A stretch of DNA of 64,000 nucleotides from VRUE01 sp033856275 (GCA_033856275.1 JAWVFJ010000024.1:20211-84210), one strand, 5' to 3'; counted from the first letter of the stretch, positions 8,359 through 17,016 are shown. Numbers and translations are program-made. The notes: generated by a model from the sequence alone, not told the origin.

Positions 8359-8847
8359 TCACCCAGCACCGCAGGCCGAGCTGCGCACGCTGTCGAGCGT
8401 CTGGCGCAGGTCCTTGGCCTGGGCGACGCTGAGGTTCGCCGAGAAGGCGATCTCGAGCTCAGCGATCACCGCCGGGCGCATCTCGGAGAGCAGGTCGCGG
8501 CCGGCCGGCGTCAGCGTCGCGTAGCTGACCCGGCGATCGGTCTCGCAGAAGGTCCGCTCCAGCAGCCCGGCCTTGACCAGGCGATCGACTAGCTTGGTCA
8601 GGCCGCCGCGGGTGATCACCAGGGCCTCGGCCAGATCCCCCATCTTCATCCGCTCATCGGGAGCTTCGGAGACGGCCGCAAGCACCTCATACCAGGGCAA
8701 CGGCGGAAAGTCGGCGGCGGAGAGCATTTCCTGCAGGCGCTGCACGATCGCCGCGTGGGTGCGAGTCAGGGCGCTCCAGGCCTCGCCGTGCGCGCTCCGC
8801 TCTGAAGCGTCTCCATCCCGGGCTCTATCTGCAGTTGCTTGCTCCAC
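8359..8847 (-). CDS. MarR-family transcriptional regulator
   Basis: This is a 162-residue winged-helix dimeric regulator. Its central part contains the recognition region (MKMGDLAEALVITRGGLTKLVDRLVKAGLLER) and the wing with the family DxR motif (CETDRRVSYATLTPAGRDLL). It starts at GTG 8847. It is divergent from the YceI/FMN-reductase pair with AT-rich dyads between them, so it most likely represses those genes and itself in response to a phenolic, quinone or oxidant ligand. That assignment is inference from arrangement. The N-terminal ~25 residues are polar and probably disordered. Confidence 0.9.
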   Translation of the reverse strand: MEQATADRARDGDASERSAHGEAWSALTRTHAAIVQRLQEMLSAADFPPLPWYEVLAAVSEAPDERMKMGDLAEALVITRGGLTKLVDRLVKAGLLERTFCETDRRVSYATLTPAGRDLLSEMRPAVIAELEIAFSANLSVAQAKDLRQTLDSVRSSACGAG

Positions 8848-8885
8848 TCCTCAATGATCGCAGATGAATGTTGTCAAAGCAATAG

Positions 8886-8934
8886 TTGTATTAACAAGTG
8901 TTTCTGCTAAGATGGTTTCTATGTCAATCATTGA
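8886..8934. promoter_or_regulatory. Probable yceI promoter with MarR-type dyads
   Basis: In a 118-bp AT-rich spacer, TTGTAT (8886-8891) and TAAGAT (8908-8913) form a -35/-10 pair 16 bp apart. The dyad TTGT-ATTA-ACAA (8886-8897) covers the -35, and the perfect 11-bp palindrome TCAATCATTGA (8924-8934) lies just downstream of the expected start site. A related half-site, TCAATGAT, sits near the marR start (8851). This layout fits repression by the adjacent MarR protein. Confidence 0.55.
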
Positions 8935-8965
8935 AACGACAACAAGCTACAGGGAGGACAGAGCG

Positions 8966-9517
8966 ATGAGCACTCAGACCATCAACCAACAGGTACCGGC
9001 CGGCACATATGTGGTGGACCCGGTCCACTCTTCGATCACTTTCGCGATTACCCATAACGGCGTGGCGACGTTCCGCAGTGGCTTTGCCGGCTACGAGGCC
9101 AAGCTGTACGGCGGCGAGGCGCCGCGACTCGAGGGAACCGTCGATGTCTCCAGCATCAAGATCGACGAGGAGCAGCTCAAGGGGCACCTGCTCTCCCCCG
9201 ACTTCTTCGACGCCACTCGCTATCCGCAGCTCCGCTTCACCTCAAGCGAGTTGAGCGTCGCGGATGACGGCTCGGTGACCCTGCGCGGCGAGCTCGAGAT
9301 CCACGGCGAGGTGCGCGAGGTCGAGGCGAGCGGCAAGTTCGGCCAGCTCGGCGCCGATCTCGCCGGCAACGCCCGCGTCGGCCTCTCCGTGGCCGCAACG
9401 GTCGATCGCCGCAACTTCGGGCTCGACTGGAACGCCGAGCTGCCGAGTGGTGGCGAGGTGCTCGACTACGAGGTGGCGATCGCGGTCGAGCTGGAGCTGG
9501 TCGAGGAGGCCGAGTAG
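8966..9517 (+). CDS. YceI family protein
   Basis: This is a 183-residue lipocalin-like beta-barrel of the YceI family, whose members bind polyisoprenoid-type lipids or quinone-like ligands. The conserved opening GTYVVDPVHSSITF, the mid-sequence HLLSPDFFDATRYPQLRFTS and the terminal VDRRNFGLDWN are all present. There is no signal peptide, so it should be cytoplasmic. The start is ATG 8966 with AGGGAGGA ahead; the longer upstream reading runs through the promoter. It is followed after 2 bases by an FMN reductase gene, so the pair should be co-transcribed under the divergent MarR. Confidence 0.92.
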   Translation: MSTQTINQQVPAGTYVVDPVHSSITFAITHNGVATFRSGFAGYEAKLYGGEAPRLEGTVDVSSIKIDEEQLKGHLLSPDFFDATRYPQLRFTSSELSVADDGSVTLRGELEIHGEVREVEASGKFGQLGADLAGNARVGLSVAATVDRRNFGLDWNAELPSGGEVLDYEVAIAVELELVEEAE

Positions 9518-9519
9518 CG

Positions 9520-10080
9520 ATGCGCGTCCTGGGCATATCCGGCAGCCTGCGGCGAGGCTCGCTGAACAGTGCCCTCTTGCGGGCGGCCGCCGAGCGGCTG
9601 CCCGCGGGCGCCGAGCTAGTCGAGTTCGACCGCCTGCGCGACATCCCGCCCTACGACGAGGACGTCGACGCGGAGGCAACACCAGCGGCGGTCGAGGAGC
9701 TGCGCGAGACCGTGCGCAGCGCCGACGCAGTCCTTATCGCGACGCCGGAGTACAACCACTCGATTCCAGGCCAGCTCAAGAATGCCCTCGACTGGGTCTC
9801 CCGCCCGGCCGGCAAGAGCGCCCTCAACGGCAAGCCGGCAGCCGTGATCGGCGCTTCCACCGGCATGTTCGGAGCGGTCTGGGCCCAAGCTGAGCTACGC
9901 AAGGTGCTGAGCGCGATGGGCGGGCGTGTGGTCGAGGTAGAGCTACCCGTCGGCCACGCCAAGGACCAGTTGGTTGGCGACCGACTCGAGCTCATACCGC
10001 AGCAATCCGAGCAGCTGGAGGAGATCCTCGCCGAGCTGGTGGCGCAAGCCGAGATCGAGGCTGGGCTGGTGGCGGCCTGA
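9520..10080 (+). CDS. NADPH-dependent FMN reductase family protein
   Basis: This is a 186-residue flavodoxin-like oxidoreductase of the chromate/quinone/azo reductase group. It has the phosphate-binding loop GISGSLRRGSLNSALL, the TPEYNHSIPGQLKNALDW motif that binds FMN and forms the dimer interface, and GKPAAVIGASTG. It would use NAD(P)H to reduce quinones or other electrophiles by two electrons. Coupling with yceI behind a MarR regulator suggests a quinone or electrophile stress response, which is inference. The gene is followed by a large inverted repeat. Confidence 0.92.
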   Translation: MRVLGISGSLRRGSLNSALLRAAAERLPAGAELVEFDRLRDIPPYDEDVDAEATPAAVEELRETVRSADAVLIATPEYNHSIPGQLKNALDWVSRPAGKSALNGKPAAVIGASTGMFGAVWAQAELRKVLSAMGGRVVEVELPVGHAKDQLVGDRLELIPQQSEQLEEILAELVAQAEIEAGLVAA

Positions 10081-10189
10081 GCGAGGAGTCCGGGTGTCCC
10101 CCTGCGGGAAACTCGCACAGGGCGGCCTCTTGGGTCCCGAGCGCGGTGGGCTCCAAGGTTTCCCTCCGTGGGACACCCGGACTCCTCGC
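10081..10189. repeat. Large inverted repeat, perfect 20-bp arms
   Basis: The left arm GCGAGGAGTCCGGGTGTCCC (10081-10100) has an exact complement at 10170-10189. The 69-nt interior starts and ends with a second partial match (GGGAAAC near 10106-10112, GTTTCCC at 10158-10164). It fills the whole gap between convergent genes. It may terminate both transcripts, but arm length and interior size match the other large palindromes in this window. Confidence 0.82.
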
Positions 10190-10198
10190 TTTAGCCCG

Positions 10199-10954
10199 TC
10201 AAGCAGCGGGCAGAGCGAAGAAGGCTATGGCGACGAAGTGGGCTGCGGCGGCGGCGATTACCAGGAGGTGGAAGACCTCGTGGTAGCCGAACACACGGGG
10301 GTTTGGATTGGGGCGTTGGGTGGCGTAGACGACAGCGCCGGCGGTGTAAAGGATGCCGCCGGCGGCGACTAGGAGGGTGCCGGCGATGCCCATCTCGCCC
10401 CAGAGGCCAGGGAAGGCGATCGCGGCGACCCAGCCAAGTGACATGTAGATCAGTGCTGCGACCCACTTGGGGTGTTCGATCCAGACCATCTCGACGATCG
10501 CGCCGGCGAGCGCGCCGATCCAGACGACGACGAGGATCGCGTCGGCGAGCGGACCGTTGAGGACGAGCAGGGCAAACGGCGTGTAGGTGCCGGCGATGAG
10601 GAAGAAGATCATCGAGTGATCGAGTCGCCGCATCCAGCGGCGCACGCCGGGCCGGCGCCAGTTGACTCGGTGGTAGAGCGCGCTGGTGCCGAGCAGGGCG
10701 GAGAGGCTGACCGCGTAGATCGCCACCGCGAGGGTGGCTCTCGGAGTTTTCGCCGCGATGATCAGGCCAGCGCCGAGGAAGAGCGAGACGAAGAAGGCCC
10801 ACTCGTGGGAGACGCCGCGCAGCTTCGGCTTGACCGCGGCGATCGCGTCCGTTGCAGCGTCCTTCGCCGCTACGGCTCGCTCCTCGACCGCATCGCGAGT
10901 GGCGGCTGCTCGCTCGCCCATCCGCTCTGCGCCCCTGCGCAGATCGTCAACCAT
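10199..10954 (-). CDS. Haemolysin III / PAQR family membrane protein
   Basis: This is a 251-residue integral membrane protein with about seven hydrophobic helices, of the HlyIII/TrhA family related to PAQR receptors. Conserved elements include SALYHR, LDHSMIFFLIAGTYTP near the third and fourth helices and FGYHEVFHLLVI near the last. The Ser/Asp/His residues fit the family's metal site, found in ceramidase-like relatives. An N-terminal ~45-residue Ala/Arg/Glu-rich amphipathic segment precedes the membrane domain. The start is placed at ATG 10954. The function is uncertain; roles in membrane fluidity homeostasis have been reported for the family. Confidence 0.9.
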   Translation of the reverse strand: MVDDLRRGAERMGERAAATRDAVEERAVAAKDAATDAIAAVKPKLRGVSHEWAFFVSLFLGAGLIIAAKTPRATLAVAIYAVSLSALLGTSALYHRVNWRRPGVRRWMRRLDHSMIFFLIAGTYTPFALLVLNGPLADAILVVVWIGALAGAIVEMVWIEHPKWVAALIYMSLGWVAAIAFPGLWGEMGIAGTLLVAAGGILYTAGAVVYATQRPNPNPRVFGYHEVFHLLVIAAAAAHFVAIAFFALPAA

Positions 10955-11124
10955 GAACAAAGGGTAGCGCCGCGGCTTGGCCGAAATTGCGGACTTGCCA
11001 CCATGTATGTACGGCTCGACCCCGATCCAGCTGCCGATTTTGCGGAAATGGCAGCCCGTTCTGTCCGACCAAACGGCAATCCTGCGCAGTTACCCCTGAA
11101 AGTCGCCGTGAGAGGAGAAGTTTG

Positions 11125-13959
11125 ATGTCCAAGACCGCCGCCAGCACCCCCCAGACCGGTCTGCAGGGCCTCTCGATAGAGCGGCGATTTTCGGCTGCGG
11201 GGACACACCCGTTCGATGAGATCGAGTGGGATACGCGCGATGCGGTGATCGGCAATCCGGAGAGCCCGGCCTTCGAGCAGCGCGGTGTCGAGTTCCCCAA
11301 GAGCTGGTCCCAGAACGCCACCAACATCGTCGCCCAGAAGTACTTCCGCGGCCAGCTCGGCAGCGAGGAGCGCGAGTCCTCGGTGAAACAGATGATCGGC
11401 CGGGTCGCTGGCACGATTTCCGAGTGGGGGCGCACGGGCGGCTACTTCGCCTCCGATGAGGACGCCGAGGCCTTCGAAGCGGAGCTGACCTCGATCCTGC
11501 TCAACCAGAAGGCCGCCTTCAACTCGCCGGTCTGGTTCAACGTCGGCTTCGAGGAGCGGCCGCAGTGCTCGGCCTGCTTCATCCTCAGCGTCGAGGACAA
11601 CATGGACTCGATCCTCGCCTGGAACACCAAGGAGGGCAAGATCTTCCGCGGCGGCTCCGGCTCGGGGATCAACCTCTCCAACATCCGCGGCTCGATGGAG
11701 CAGCTGGCCAAGGGCGGCACCGCCAGCGGCCCGGTCAGCTTCATGCGCGGCGCAGACTCCTGGGCCGGCACGATCAAGTCCGGCGGCAAGACGCGGCGGG
11801 CGGCGAAGATGGTCGTGCTGGACGTCGATCATCCCGACATCGAACACTTCATCTGGTGCAAGGCCGACGAGGAGCGCAAGGCCGAGGCGCTGCGCGACGC
11901 CGGCTTCGACATGTCGATCGACGGCGAGGGCTTCATCTCGATCCAGTACCAGAACGCCAACAACTCGGTGCGGGTCAGCGACGACTTCATGGAGGCGGTC
12001 GAGGCCGGCGAGGACTGGCACCTGACCGCGCGGACCGGCGGTGAGACGGTCAAGACCGTCGACGCGCGCGAGCTGATGAACCAGATCGCCGACGCCGCCT
12101 GGCGCTGCGCCGATCCCGGCGTTCAGTACGACACGATCATCAACCGCTGGCACACCTGCCCGGAGTCGGGCCGGATCAACGCCTCCAACCCTTGCAGCGA
12201 GTACATGCACGTCGACGACTCGGCCTGCAACCTCGCCTCGCTGAACCTGATGAAATTTCGCCGCCCCGACGGCAGCTTCGACGTAGAGGACTTCGAGCAC
12301 GCGGTCGACATCGTCTTCCTCGCCCAGGAGATCGTCGTCGGCTTCTCCAGCTACCCGACCGAGGAGATCACCGAAAACGCCAACCGCTTCCGCCAGCTCG
12401 GTCTCGGCTACGCCAACCTCGGCGCCCTGCTGATGTCCGACGGCCTCCCCTACGACTCCAAGGCGGGCCGCAACGTCGCCGCCGCGATCACGGCGCTAAT
12501 GACCGGCCGCGCCTACCGTCAGTCGGCGCTGATCGCCGCCGGGGCGACCGGACCGTACGACGAGTACGAGCGCAACCGCGAGCCGCACAACGGCGTGATG
12601 CGGATGCACCGCGACGCCTCCTACGACATCGACGCGACCGGGATCAAGGGCGAGCTGTTGGAGGCCGCGCAGCGGTCCTGGAACGAAGCGGTCGAGCTCG
12701 GCGAGGAGCACGGCTACCGCAACGCGCAAGCGACGGTGCTGGCGCCAACCGGCACGATCAGCTTCCTGATGGACTGCGACACGACCGGGATCGAGCCCGA
12801 CTTCTCCCTGGTCAAGTTCAAGGAGCTGGTCGGGGGCGGCCAGATGACGATCACCAACCGCTCGGTGCCACTGGCGCTGCGCACGCTGGGCTACGCCGAG
12901 CCGCAGGTCGAGCAGATCGCCGCTTACATCACCGAGAACAGCACGATCGTAGGCGCGCCGGGGCTCAAGGACGAGCACCTGCCCGTCTTCGACGTCGCGG
13001 TGGGCGAGCGGGCGATCTCCCACACCGGCCACATCGACATGATGGCCGCGACGCAGCCCTTCATCTCGGGCGCGATCTCCAAGACGGTCAACCTGCCGCA
13101 GAGCGCCACGATCGAGGACATCGCCGACGCCTACACGCGCGGTTGGAAGGGTGGCCTCAAGGCGCTGGCGATCTACCGCGACGGCTCGAAGACGGCGCAG
13201 GCGCTGCGCACCGACGCCCAGGAGGAAAAGACGGCCGAGGTCGAGGCGCCGGCCGCTCCGGTGCGCAAGAAGATGCCGCGCGAGCGCGAATCGATCACCC
13301 ACAAGTTCTCGATCGCCGGCCACGAGGGCTACATCACCGCCGGCAAGTACGAGGACGGCAACGTCGGCGAGATCTTCCTCACCGACATCGGCAAGGAGGG
13401 CTCGACGATGCGCGGGCTGCTCAACGCCTTCGCCACGGCGATCTCGATCGGCCTCCAGTACGGGGTGCCGCTGGAAACCTTCGTGCGCAAGTTCAGCTAC
13501 ATGCGCTTCGAGCCAGAGGGCATCACGGGCAACCCGGAGATCCCCTTCGCCAAGTCGATGCCCGACTACATCATGCGCTGGCTCGGCAGCCGCTTCATCG
13601 ACGACACCGACGTGCTCGAGGACCTCGGCATCCTCACCCCGGAGGTGCGCGCCAAGCGCGATGCCGAGACGAGCCAGCTCGGTCTCGGCATCGACACCAG
13701 CGGCGGCACCGACGGCCCGGTCAATGGTGGGAACGGTGGCAACGGCCACTCCAAGCCGGGCAATGCCGAGAAAGCAAAGGCGAGCAGCGGCGAGGCCGTG
13801 CCGGCCTCCTCGGCCTTCACCGAAACGCCCCCGGTGGTCCCGGCCAAGATGTCCGGCCTCGATCTCGGTCCCGCCTGCGAGCAGTGCGGCGGCATGATGC
13901 AGCGCACCGGCTCTTGCTACACCTGCTCCTCCTGCGGCAACAACACCGGCTGCGGTTGA
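11125..13959 (+). CDS. nrdJ: Adenosylcobalamin-dependent ribonucleotide reductase (class II)
   Basis: This is a 944-residue class II reductase that makes deoxyribonucleotides using a cob(II)alamin/thiyl radical, without oxygen or a small subunit. The catalytic NPCSE motif is near residues 355-359, with ACNLASLNL just after it. VLAPTGTISFLMDCDTTGIEP is the conserved C-terminal barrel region. The last 25 residues form a Cys-rich ribbon (CEQCGGMM, CYTCSSCG, CG end) that shuttles electrons from thioredoxin. The start is ATG 11125 with AGAGGAGA upstream. No nrdR gene or cobalamin riboswitch was recognised next to it. Residues 855-905 are a low-complexity linker. Confidence 0.96.
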   Translation: MSKTAASTPQTGLQGLSIERRFSAAGTHPFDEIEWDTRDAVIGNPESPAFEQRGVEFPKSWSQNATNIVAQKYFRGQLGSEERESSVKQMIGRVAGTISEWGRTGGYFASDEDAEAFEAELTSILLNQKAAFNSPVWFNVGFEERPQCSACFILSVEDNMDSILAWNTKEGKIFRGGSGSGINLSNIRGSMEQLAKGGTASGPVSFMRGADSWAGTIKSGGKTRRAAKMVVLDVDHPDIEHFIWCKADEERKAEALRDAGFDMSIDGEGFISIQYQNANNSVRVSDDFMEAVEAGEDWHLTARTGGETVKTVDARELMNQIADAAWRCADPGVQYDTIINRWHTCPESGRINASNPCSEYMHVDDSACNLASLNLMKFRRPDGSFDVEDFEHAVDIVFLAQEIVVGFSSYPTEEITENANRFRQLGLGYANLGALLMSDGLPYDSKAGRNVAAAITALMTGRAYRQSALIAAGATGPYDEYERNREPHNGVMRMHRDASYDIDATGIKGELLEAAQRSWNEAVELGEEHGYRNAQATVLAPTGTISFLMDCDTTGIEPDFSLVKFKELVGGGQMTITNRSVPLALRTLGYAEPQVEQIAAYITENSTIVGAPGLKDEHLPVFDVAVGERAISHTGHIDMMAATQPFISGAISKTVNLPQSATIEDIADAYTRGWKGGLKALAIYRDGSKTAQALRTDAQEEKTAEVEAPAAPVRKKMPRERESITHKFSIAGHEGYITAGKYEDGNVGEIFLTDIGKEGSTMRGLLNAFATAISIGLQYGVPLETFVRKFSYMRFEPEGITGNPEIPFAKSMPDYIMRWLGSRFIDDTDVLEDLGILTPEVRAKRDAETSQLGLGIDTSGGTDGPVNGGNGGNGHSKPGNAEKAKASSGEAVPASSAFTETPPVVPAKMSGLDLGPACEQCGGMMQRTGSCYTCSSCGNNTGCG

Positions 13960-13974
13960 GGGCATATAGCCGGC

Positions 13975-14040
13975 GCCTGGCCGCACCCGCGGTTGCGCGC
14001 TGTGGAGAGCACTATCGCTCCGCCGCGTGCACGCCCAGGC
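13975..14040. terminator. Imperfect hairpin between convergent genes
   Basis: A left arm beginning GCCTGGCCGCACCCGCGG (13975-13992) pairs with gaps to 14020-14040 (ending ACGCCCAGGC), leaving a 27-nt loop. It lies between the stops of nrdJ and the small minus-strand gene. A role as a bidirectional terminator is plausible, but pairing is imperfect. Confidence 0.4.
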
Positions 14041-14054
14041 TTGGCTCTACGCTC

Positions 14055-14426
14055 TCAATAACCAATTCCACGCCCGGCTAGCCACTCGCGCAATGGCTCC
14101 GGGGGCCGGCCGTGGAAGACGAGGCGCACGCCCTCCCGGAGAGCATGGTCGCCGGCTCTGGCTTGGTCGGGATGGGTAGCTAGCCAGGCAGCTGTCGCCG
14201 CCGCCGCAAGCGCGGCCGGCTCATCACCCTCAGGGTCGATGGCGCGAACCGTCTCCAGCAGATCGCGGGTCAGGTTCTCGACCGCCGTCACTGGCCTGTC
14301 GTCATCCTCGAAGCCGTCATATAGGGCGCTGACAGCAGTTTCCGCTCCCTCTGGATCACAGAGCGCGGTGGCCTCACGCACGACCTCGGAAACGGTCGGG
14401 ATCGTGATGTGGTTGCCACTTTTCAC
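14055..14426 (-). CDS. Small hypothetical protein
   Basis: This 123-residue, acidic, Ala-rich, helical-looking protein was not recognised as a member of any family. There is no signal peptide or membrane segment. Reasons to accept it are a gap-filling position between nrdJ and the P450 gene on the P450's strand, amino-acid composition like a soluble protein (Trp, Asp and Gly in a natural mix) and good GC at third codon positions. It ends with EWLAGRGIGY. It could form an operon with the P450 upstream (66 bases apart), but no functional link is visible. Confidence 0.6.
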   Translation of the reverse strand: MKSGNHITIPTVSEVVREATALCDPEGAETAVSALYDGFEDDDRPVTAVENLTRDLLETVRAIDPEGDEPAALAAAATAAWLATHPDQARAGDHALREGVRLVFHGRPPEPLREWLAGRGIGY

Positions 14427-14492
14427 GGCCCACGGCTACCCGATTTGCGATGGAGTAACGCAGGAGGCGCTCGGAACGGGTGGCCGAGCGTG

Positions 14493-15833
14493 CTAGCCGA
14501 GCACGACCTCCGCGTCGTGGCGCGGGGTCTCGGTGATCGCACGACGGAAGATCCGTTCGGGCCTGGGATTGGCGGGACGGATCTGGTGACGCTTGATCAG
14601 CTCTTTTAGAACCACCGCCATCTCGAACTGGGCGAAGGAGGCGCCGAGGCAGCGGCGGACGCCGCCGCCGAAGGGGATCCAGCTGTAGGTACCGGGTGGG
14701 TTCTCGAGGAAGCGCTCGGGGAGGAAGCGCTCGGGCTCGGGGTAGATCTCGGGATTGCGGTGGACGAGGTAGATGCAGGGCGCCACCGAGACGCCGGCCG
14801 GTAGCTCGTAGCCGCCGATCTCAACCGACTCGGTGAGCTTGCGCAGAACGATCGAGATCACCGGGCGCAGGCGCAGGGTCTCCTGGATCGTCGCGGTCAG
14901 GTACTCCTCGCGACCCTCGAGCACCTCGGCGCGCAGGCGCTCGAGCTTCTCCGGGTTGCGGGTCAGCCGCTCGACCGCCCAGGCGAGCGAGGTCGCGGTC
15001 GTCTCATGGCCGGCGACCAGCAGGGTGACCAGCTCGTCGCGCATCTCCTCGTCGCTCATCGGGCTGACGTCCTCGTGGGTGGCGCCGATCATCATCGAGA
15101 GCACGTCGTCGCGCTCGGTGAGGTCGCCGGCACGGCGTCGCTCCGCGATCTCGCGGTAGATCAGCTCGTCGACTCGCTCGATGCGGCGGCGGAAGGGGCC
15201 GAACTTGCGAGCCCGGTTGGGCCCGACCAAGAGGAGAGGCAGGAGGAGCTGGGGATTGGTGGTGAGATCGAGGAACTCGCGCAGCGCCGCCCGCAGCGCG
15301 CCAATGCGCTCGCCTCCGCGGACGCCGAAGACGGTCTGCAGGATGATCTCCAAGGTCATCGCCTGCATCCGCGGCCGCAGCTTGTAGGGGGTGCCGGTGG
15401 GCCAGCCTTCGATCTCGCGCTCGGCGATCTCGCTCATCGTCCGCTCGTAGCCCTGCATTCGCGCTCCGTGGAAGGGCGGCAGGAGCAGCTTGCGCTGACT
15501 CATGTGGGGCTTCTCGTCGAGGACGAGGACCGAGTTCTTGCCGAGGACCGGGGCAAGGATCTGGTTGCCCTCGCCCGCATGGAAGACCTTGGGGTCCCCC
15601 GTGAAGACCTGTTTGATCGCCGCCGGATCGGCCAGCATCACCCAGGTCCCCTCGTAGGCGATGCGAATCGTGAAGATGTCGCCGTAGCGGTCCTGGCAGG
15701 CGTAGAGCAGGCGGCGCGCCTGGCGCGACCAGATCGCGGTCTGGACCACCTTCGGCAGTAGCGGGCTGGGTGGCAACCGTCGCTCAGGCACCCGGGCTGC
15801 CGGCCCCGGAGCGGTTGTGGTCGCTGCCTCCAT
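14493..15833 (-). CDS. Cytochrome P450
   Basis: This is a 446-residue soluble haem-thiolate monooxygenase. Visible motifs are the I-helix AGHETTATSLAWA, the K-helix ETLRLRP, the PERF stretch and the haem loop PFGGGVRRCLGASFAQFE with the axial Cys. The sequence style, with a QRKLLLPPFHG segment, resembles bacterial CYP110/CYP4-like lipid or terpenoid hydroxylases, but the substrate cannot be assigned. The start is ATG 15833 (MEAATTTAP); the much longer upstream reading is spurious because it runs through the divergent esterase gene. The spacer to that gene carries a strong dyad, suggesting joint control. Confidence 0.94.
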   Translation of the reverse strand: MEAATTTAPGPAARVPERRLPPSPLLPKVVQTAIWSRQARRLLYACQDRYGDIFTIRIAYEGTWVMLADPAAIKQVFTGDPKVFHAGEGNQILAPVLGKNSVLVLDEKPHMSQRKLLLPPFHGARMQGYERTMSEIAEREIEGWPTGTPYKLRPRMQAMTLEIILQTVFGVRGGERIGALRAALREFLDLTTNPQLLLPLLLVGPNRARKFGPFRRRIERVDELIYREIAERRRAGDLTERDDVLSMMIGATHEDVSPMSDEEMRDELVTLLVAGHETTATSLAWAVERLTRNPEKLERLRAEVLEGREEYLTATIQETLRLRPVISIVLRKLTESVEIGGYELPAGVSVAPCIYLVHRNPEIYPEPERFLPERFLENPPGTYSWIPFGGGVRRCLGASFAQFEMAVVLKELIKRHQIRPANPRPERIFRRAITETPRHDAEVVLG

Positions 15834-15870
15834 CGCCTCAAGAGAGGCTAGTACCCGGAATGAACTCACG

Positions 15871-15888
15871 TGTGAGGTGCGTCTCACA
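15871..15888. promoter_or_regulatory. Operator-like palindrome between P450 and esterase
   Basis: TGTGAGGTGCGTCTCACA is a dyad with exact 6-bp half-sites (TGTGAG/CTCACA) separated by six bases, and CTCACG immediately upstream adds a third, overlapping half-site. It lies 38 bp from the P450 start and 23 bp from the esterase start, where one bound repressor could control both promoters. The form is common for TetR-family sites, but no regulator gene is adjacent. Confidence 0.55.
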
Positions 15889-15911
15889 GGAATCGCGTAC
15901 GCTCTCGCGCC

Positions 15912-17000
15912 GTGGCACTGCCACGGCTCCCTCCTCAGATCGAGCACCGGATCGTCCGCAGGGCGTGTGGCCTGCCACCGCGGGTTATTCGGCGACTGAT
16001 CGGCCCCCCGCCGCGGCTCGACGGCCAAGAGCTCGCGCCGGACATCCAGATGCTGCTGGCACTGGCGAAGTGGAATGGAGAGACCTCGCTGGTCGAGGGA
16101 CGGACCGTCGAGCAAGCCCGCGAGGAGAACCGCGAGGGGGCGCGGGTGGTCACGGGCCCGCCGCGGCCGATGGCGCGGATCGAGAGCCTGACGATTCCCG
16201 GCCCGGGCGGCGAGATGCCCGCACGCCTCTACGTCGCTCTCGGCACACCGCAGCCACCGCAACCACTGCTCGTCTACTACCACGGCGGCGGTTGGGTGGT
16301 CGGCGACCTCGACACTCACGACGGACTTTGCCGCTTCCTCGCCGAGCACAGCGGTTGCCGAGTGCTATCGGTCGAGTACCGGCTGGCGCCGGAGCACCCC
16401 TTCCCCGTTCCAGTCGAGGACGCTGTCGCCGCTTTCGGCTGGGCACACGGGCACGCGGCCGAACTCGGCGCCGATCCGGAGCGGATCGCGGTGGGCGGTG
16501 ACAGTGCCGGCGGCAACCTCTCCACAGCCCTTTGCCTGCAGGCACGCGGCGGCGGCGGCCCGCTGCCGGCGATGCAGCTGCTGCTCTATCCGGTCACCGA
16601 CGTCGTCGGCGGGCAGCAGTCGCGCGACACCTTCGCCGAGGGCTTCCTCTTGACCCGCGATGACATGGAGTGGTTTGAGAACCACTACATCCCCGACGGC
16701 ATCGACGACGACGAGCCGCGGGCCTCGATGATGCGCGCTCCCGACGTCTCGGGACTTCCCCCCACCTACTTGGCGACGGCCGGCTTCGACCCGCTGCGCG
16801 ACGAGGGCGAGATCTACGCGGAGCGGATGCGCGAGGCGGGCGTGCGCGTCGTCCTGCAGCGGCACCCGGGCTTGATCCACGGCTTCGCCAACCTGACGGC
16901 AATCTGCCCCAGCGCTCGGACGGCGATGCTCGAGGTCGCCGGAGCGCTGCGCATGGGCCTCGGGCTGGCATCGCCACAGGCCGCCGCTGTACTCGCTTAA
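15912..17000 (+). CDS. Alpha/beta hydrolase, hormone-sensitive lipase family
   Basis: This is a 362-residue carboxylesterase. The oxyanion-hole motif HGGGW (YYHGGGWVVGDLDTHDG), the nucleophile elbow GDSAGG, a catalytic Asp region (AGFDPLRDEGEIYAERM) and the catalytic His in HPGLIHGF are all present. The family hydrolyses short to medium acyl esters. The GTG start at 15912 follows directly from the shared promoter region with the divergent P450. The stop codon overlaps the CsoR-type operator. A catabolic partnership with the P450 (oxidise, then hydrolyse) is a reasonable inference only. Confidence 0.94.
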   Translation: MALPRLPPQIEHRIVRRACGLPPRVIRRLIGPPPRLDGQELAPDIQMLLALAKWNGETSLVEGRTVEQAREENREGARVVTGPPRPMARIESLTIPGPGGEMPARLYVALGTPQPPQPLLVYYHGGGWVVGDLDTHDGLCRFLAEHSGCRVLSVEYRLAPEHPFPVPVEDAVAAFGWAHGHAAELGADPERIAVGGDSAGGNLSTALCLQARGGGGPLPAMQLLLYPVTDVVGGQQSRDTFAEGFLLTRDDMEWFENHYIPDGIDDDEPRASMMRAPDVSGLPPTYLATAGFDPLRDEGEIYAERMREAGVRVVLQRHPGLIHGFANLTAICPSARTAMLEVAGALRMGLGLASPQAAAVLA

Positions 17001-17016
17001 TACCCCTAGGGGGTAT
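17000..17016. promoter_or_regulatory. CsoR-type operator upstream of csoR
   Basis: ATACCCCTAGGGGGTAT has exact 7-bp arms (ATACCCC/GGGGTAT) around TAG. GC-tract dyads flanked by AT are the known pattern for CsoR/RcnR-family operators. It begins inside the esterase stop codon and ends 58 bp before the csoR start, consistent with autoregulation. Confidence 0.75.

Noticed and set aside
10967..11124. Cobalamin riboswitch before nrdJ
   Set aside because: I looked for a B12-box and the conserved core and saw neither; the spacer is only about 158 bases and shows just a ribosome site.
12192..14081. 629-residue open frame inside nrdJ
   Set aside because: It is a shadow frame of a GC-rich gene: Arg/Gly/Ala/Pro-dominated sequence without any domain, fully overlapping the well-supported class II reductase.
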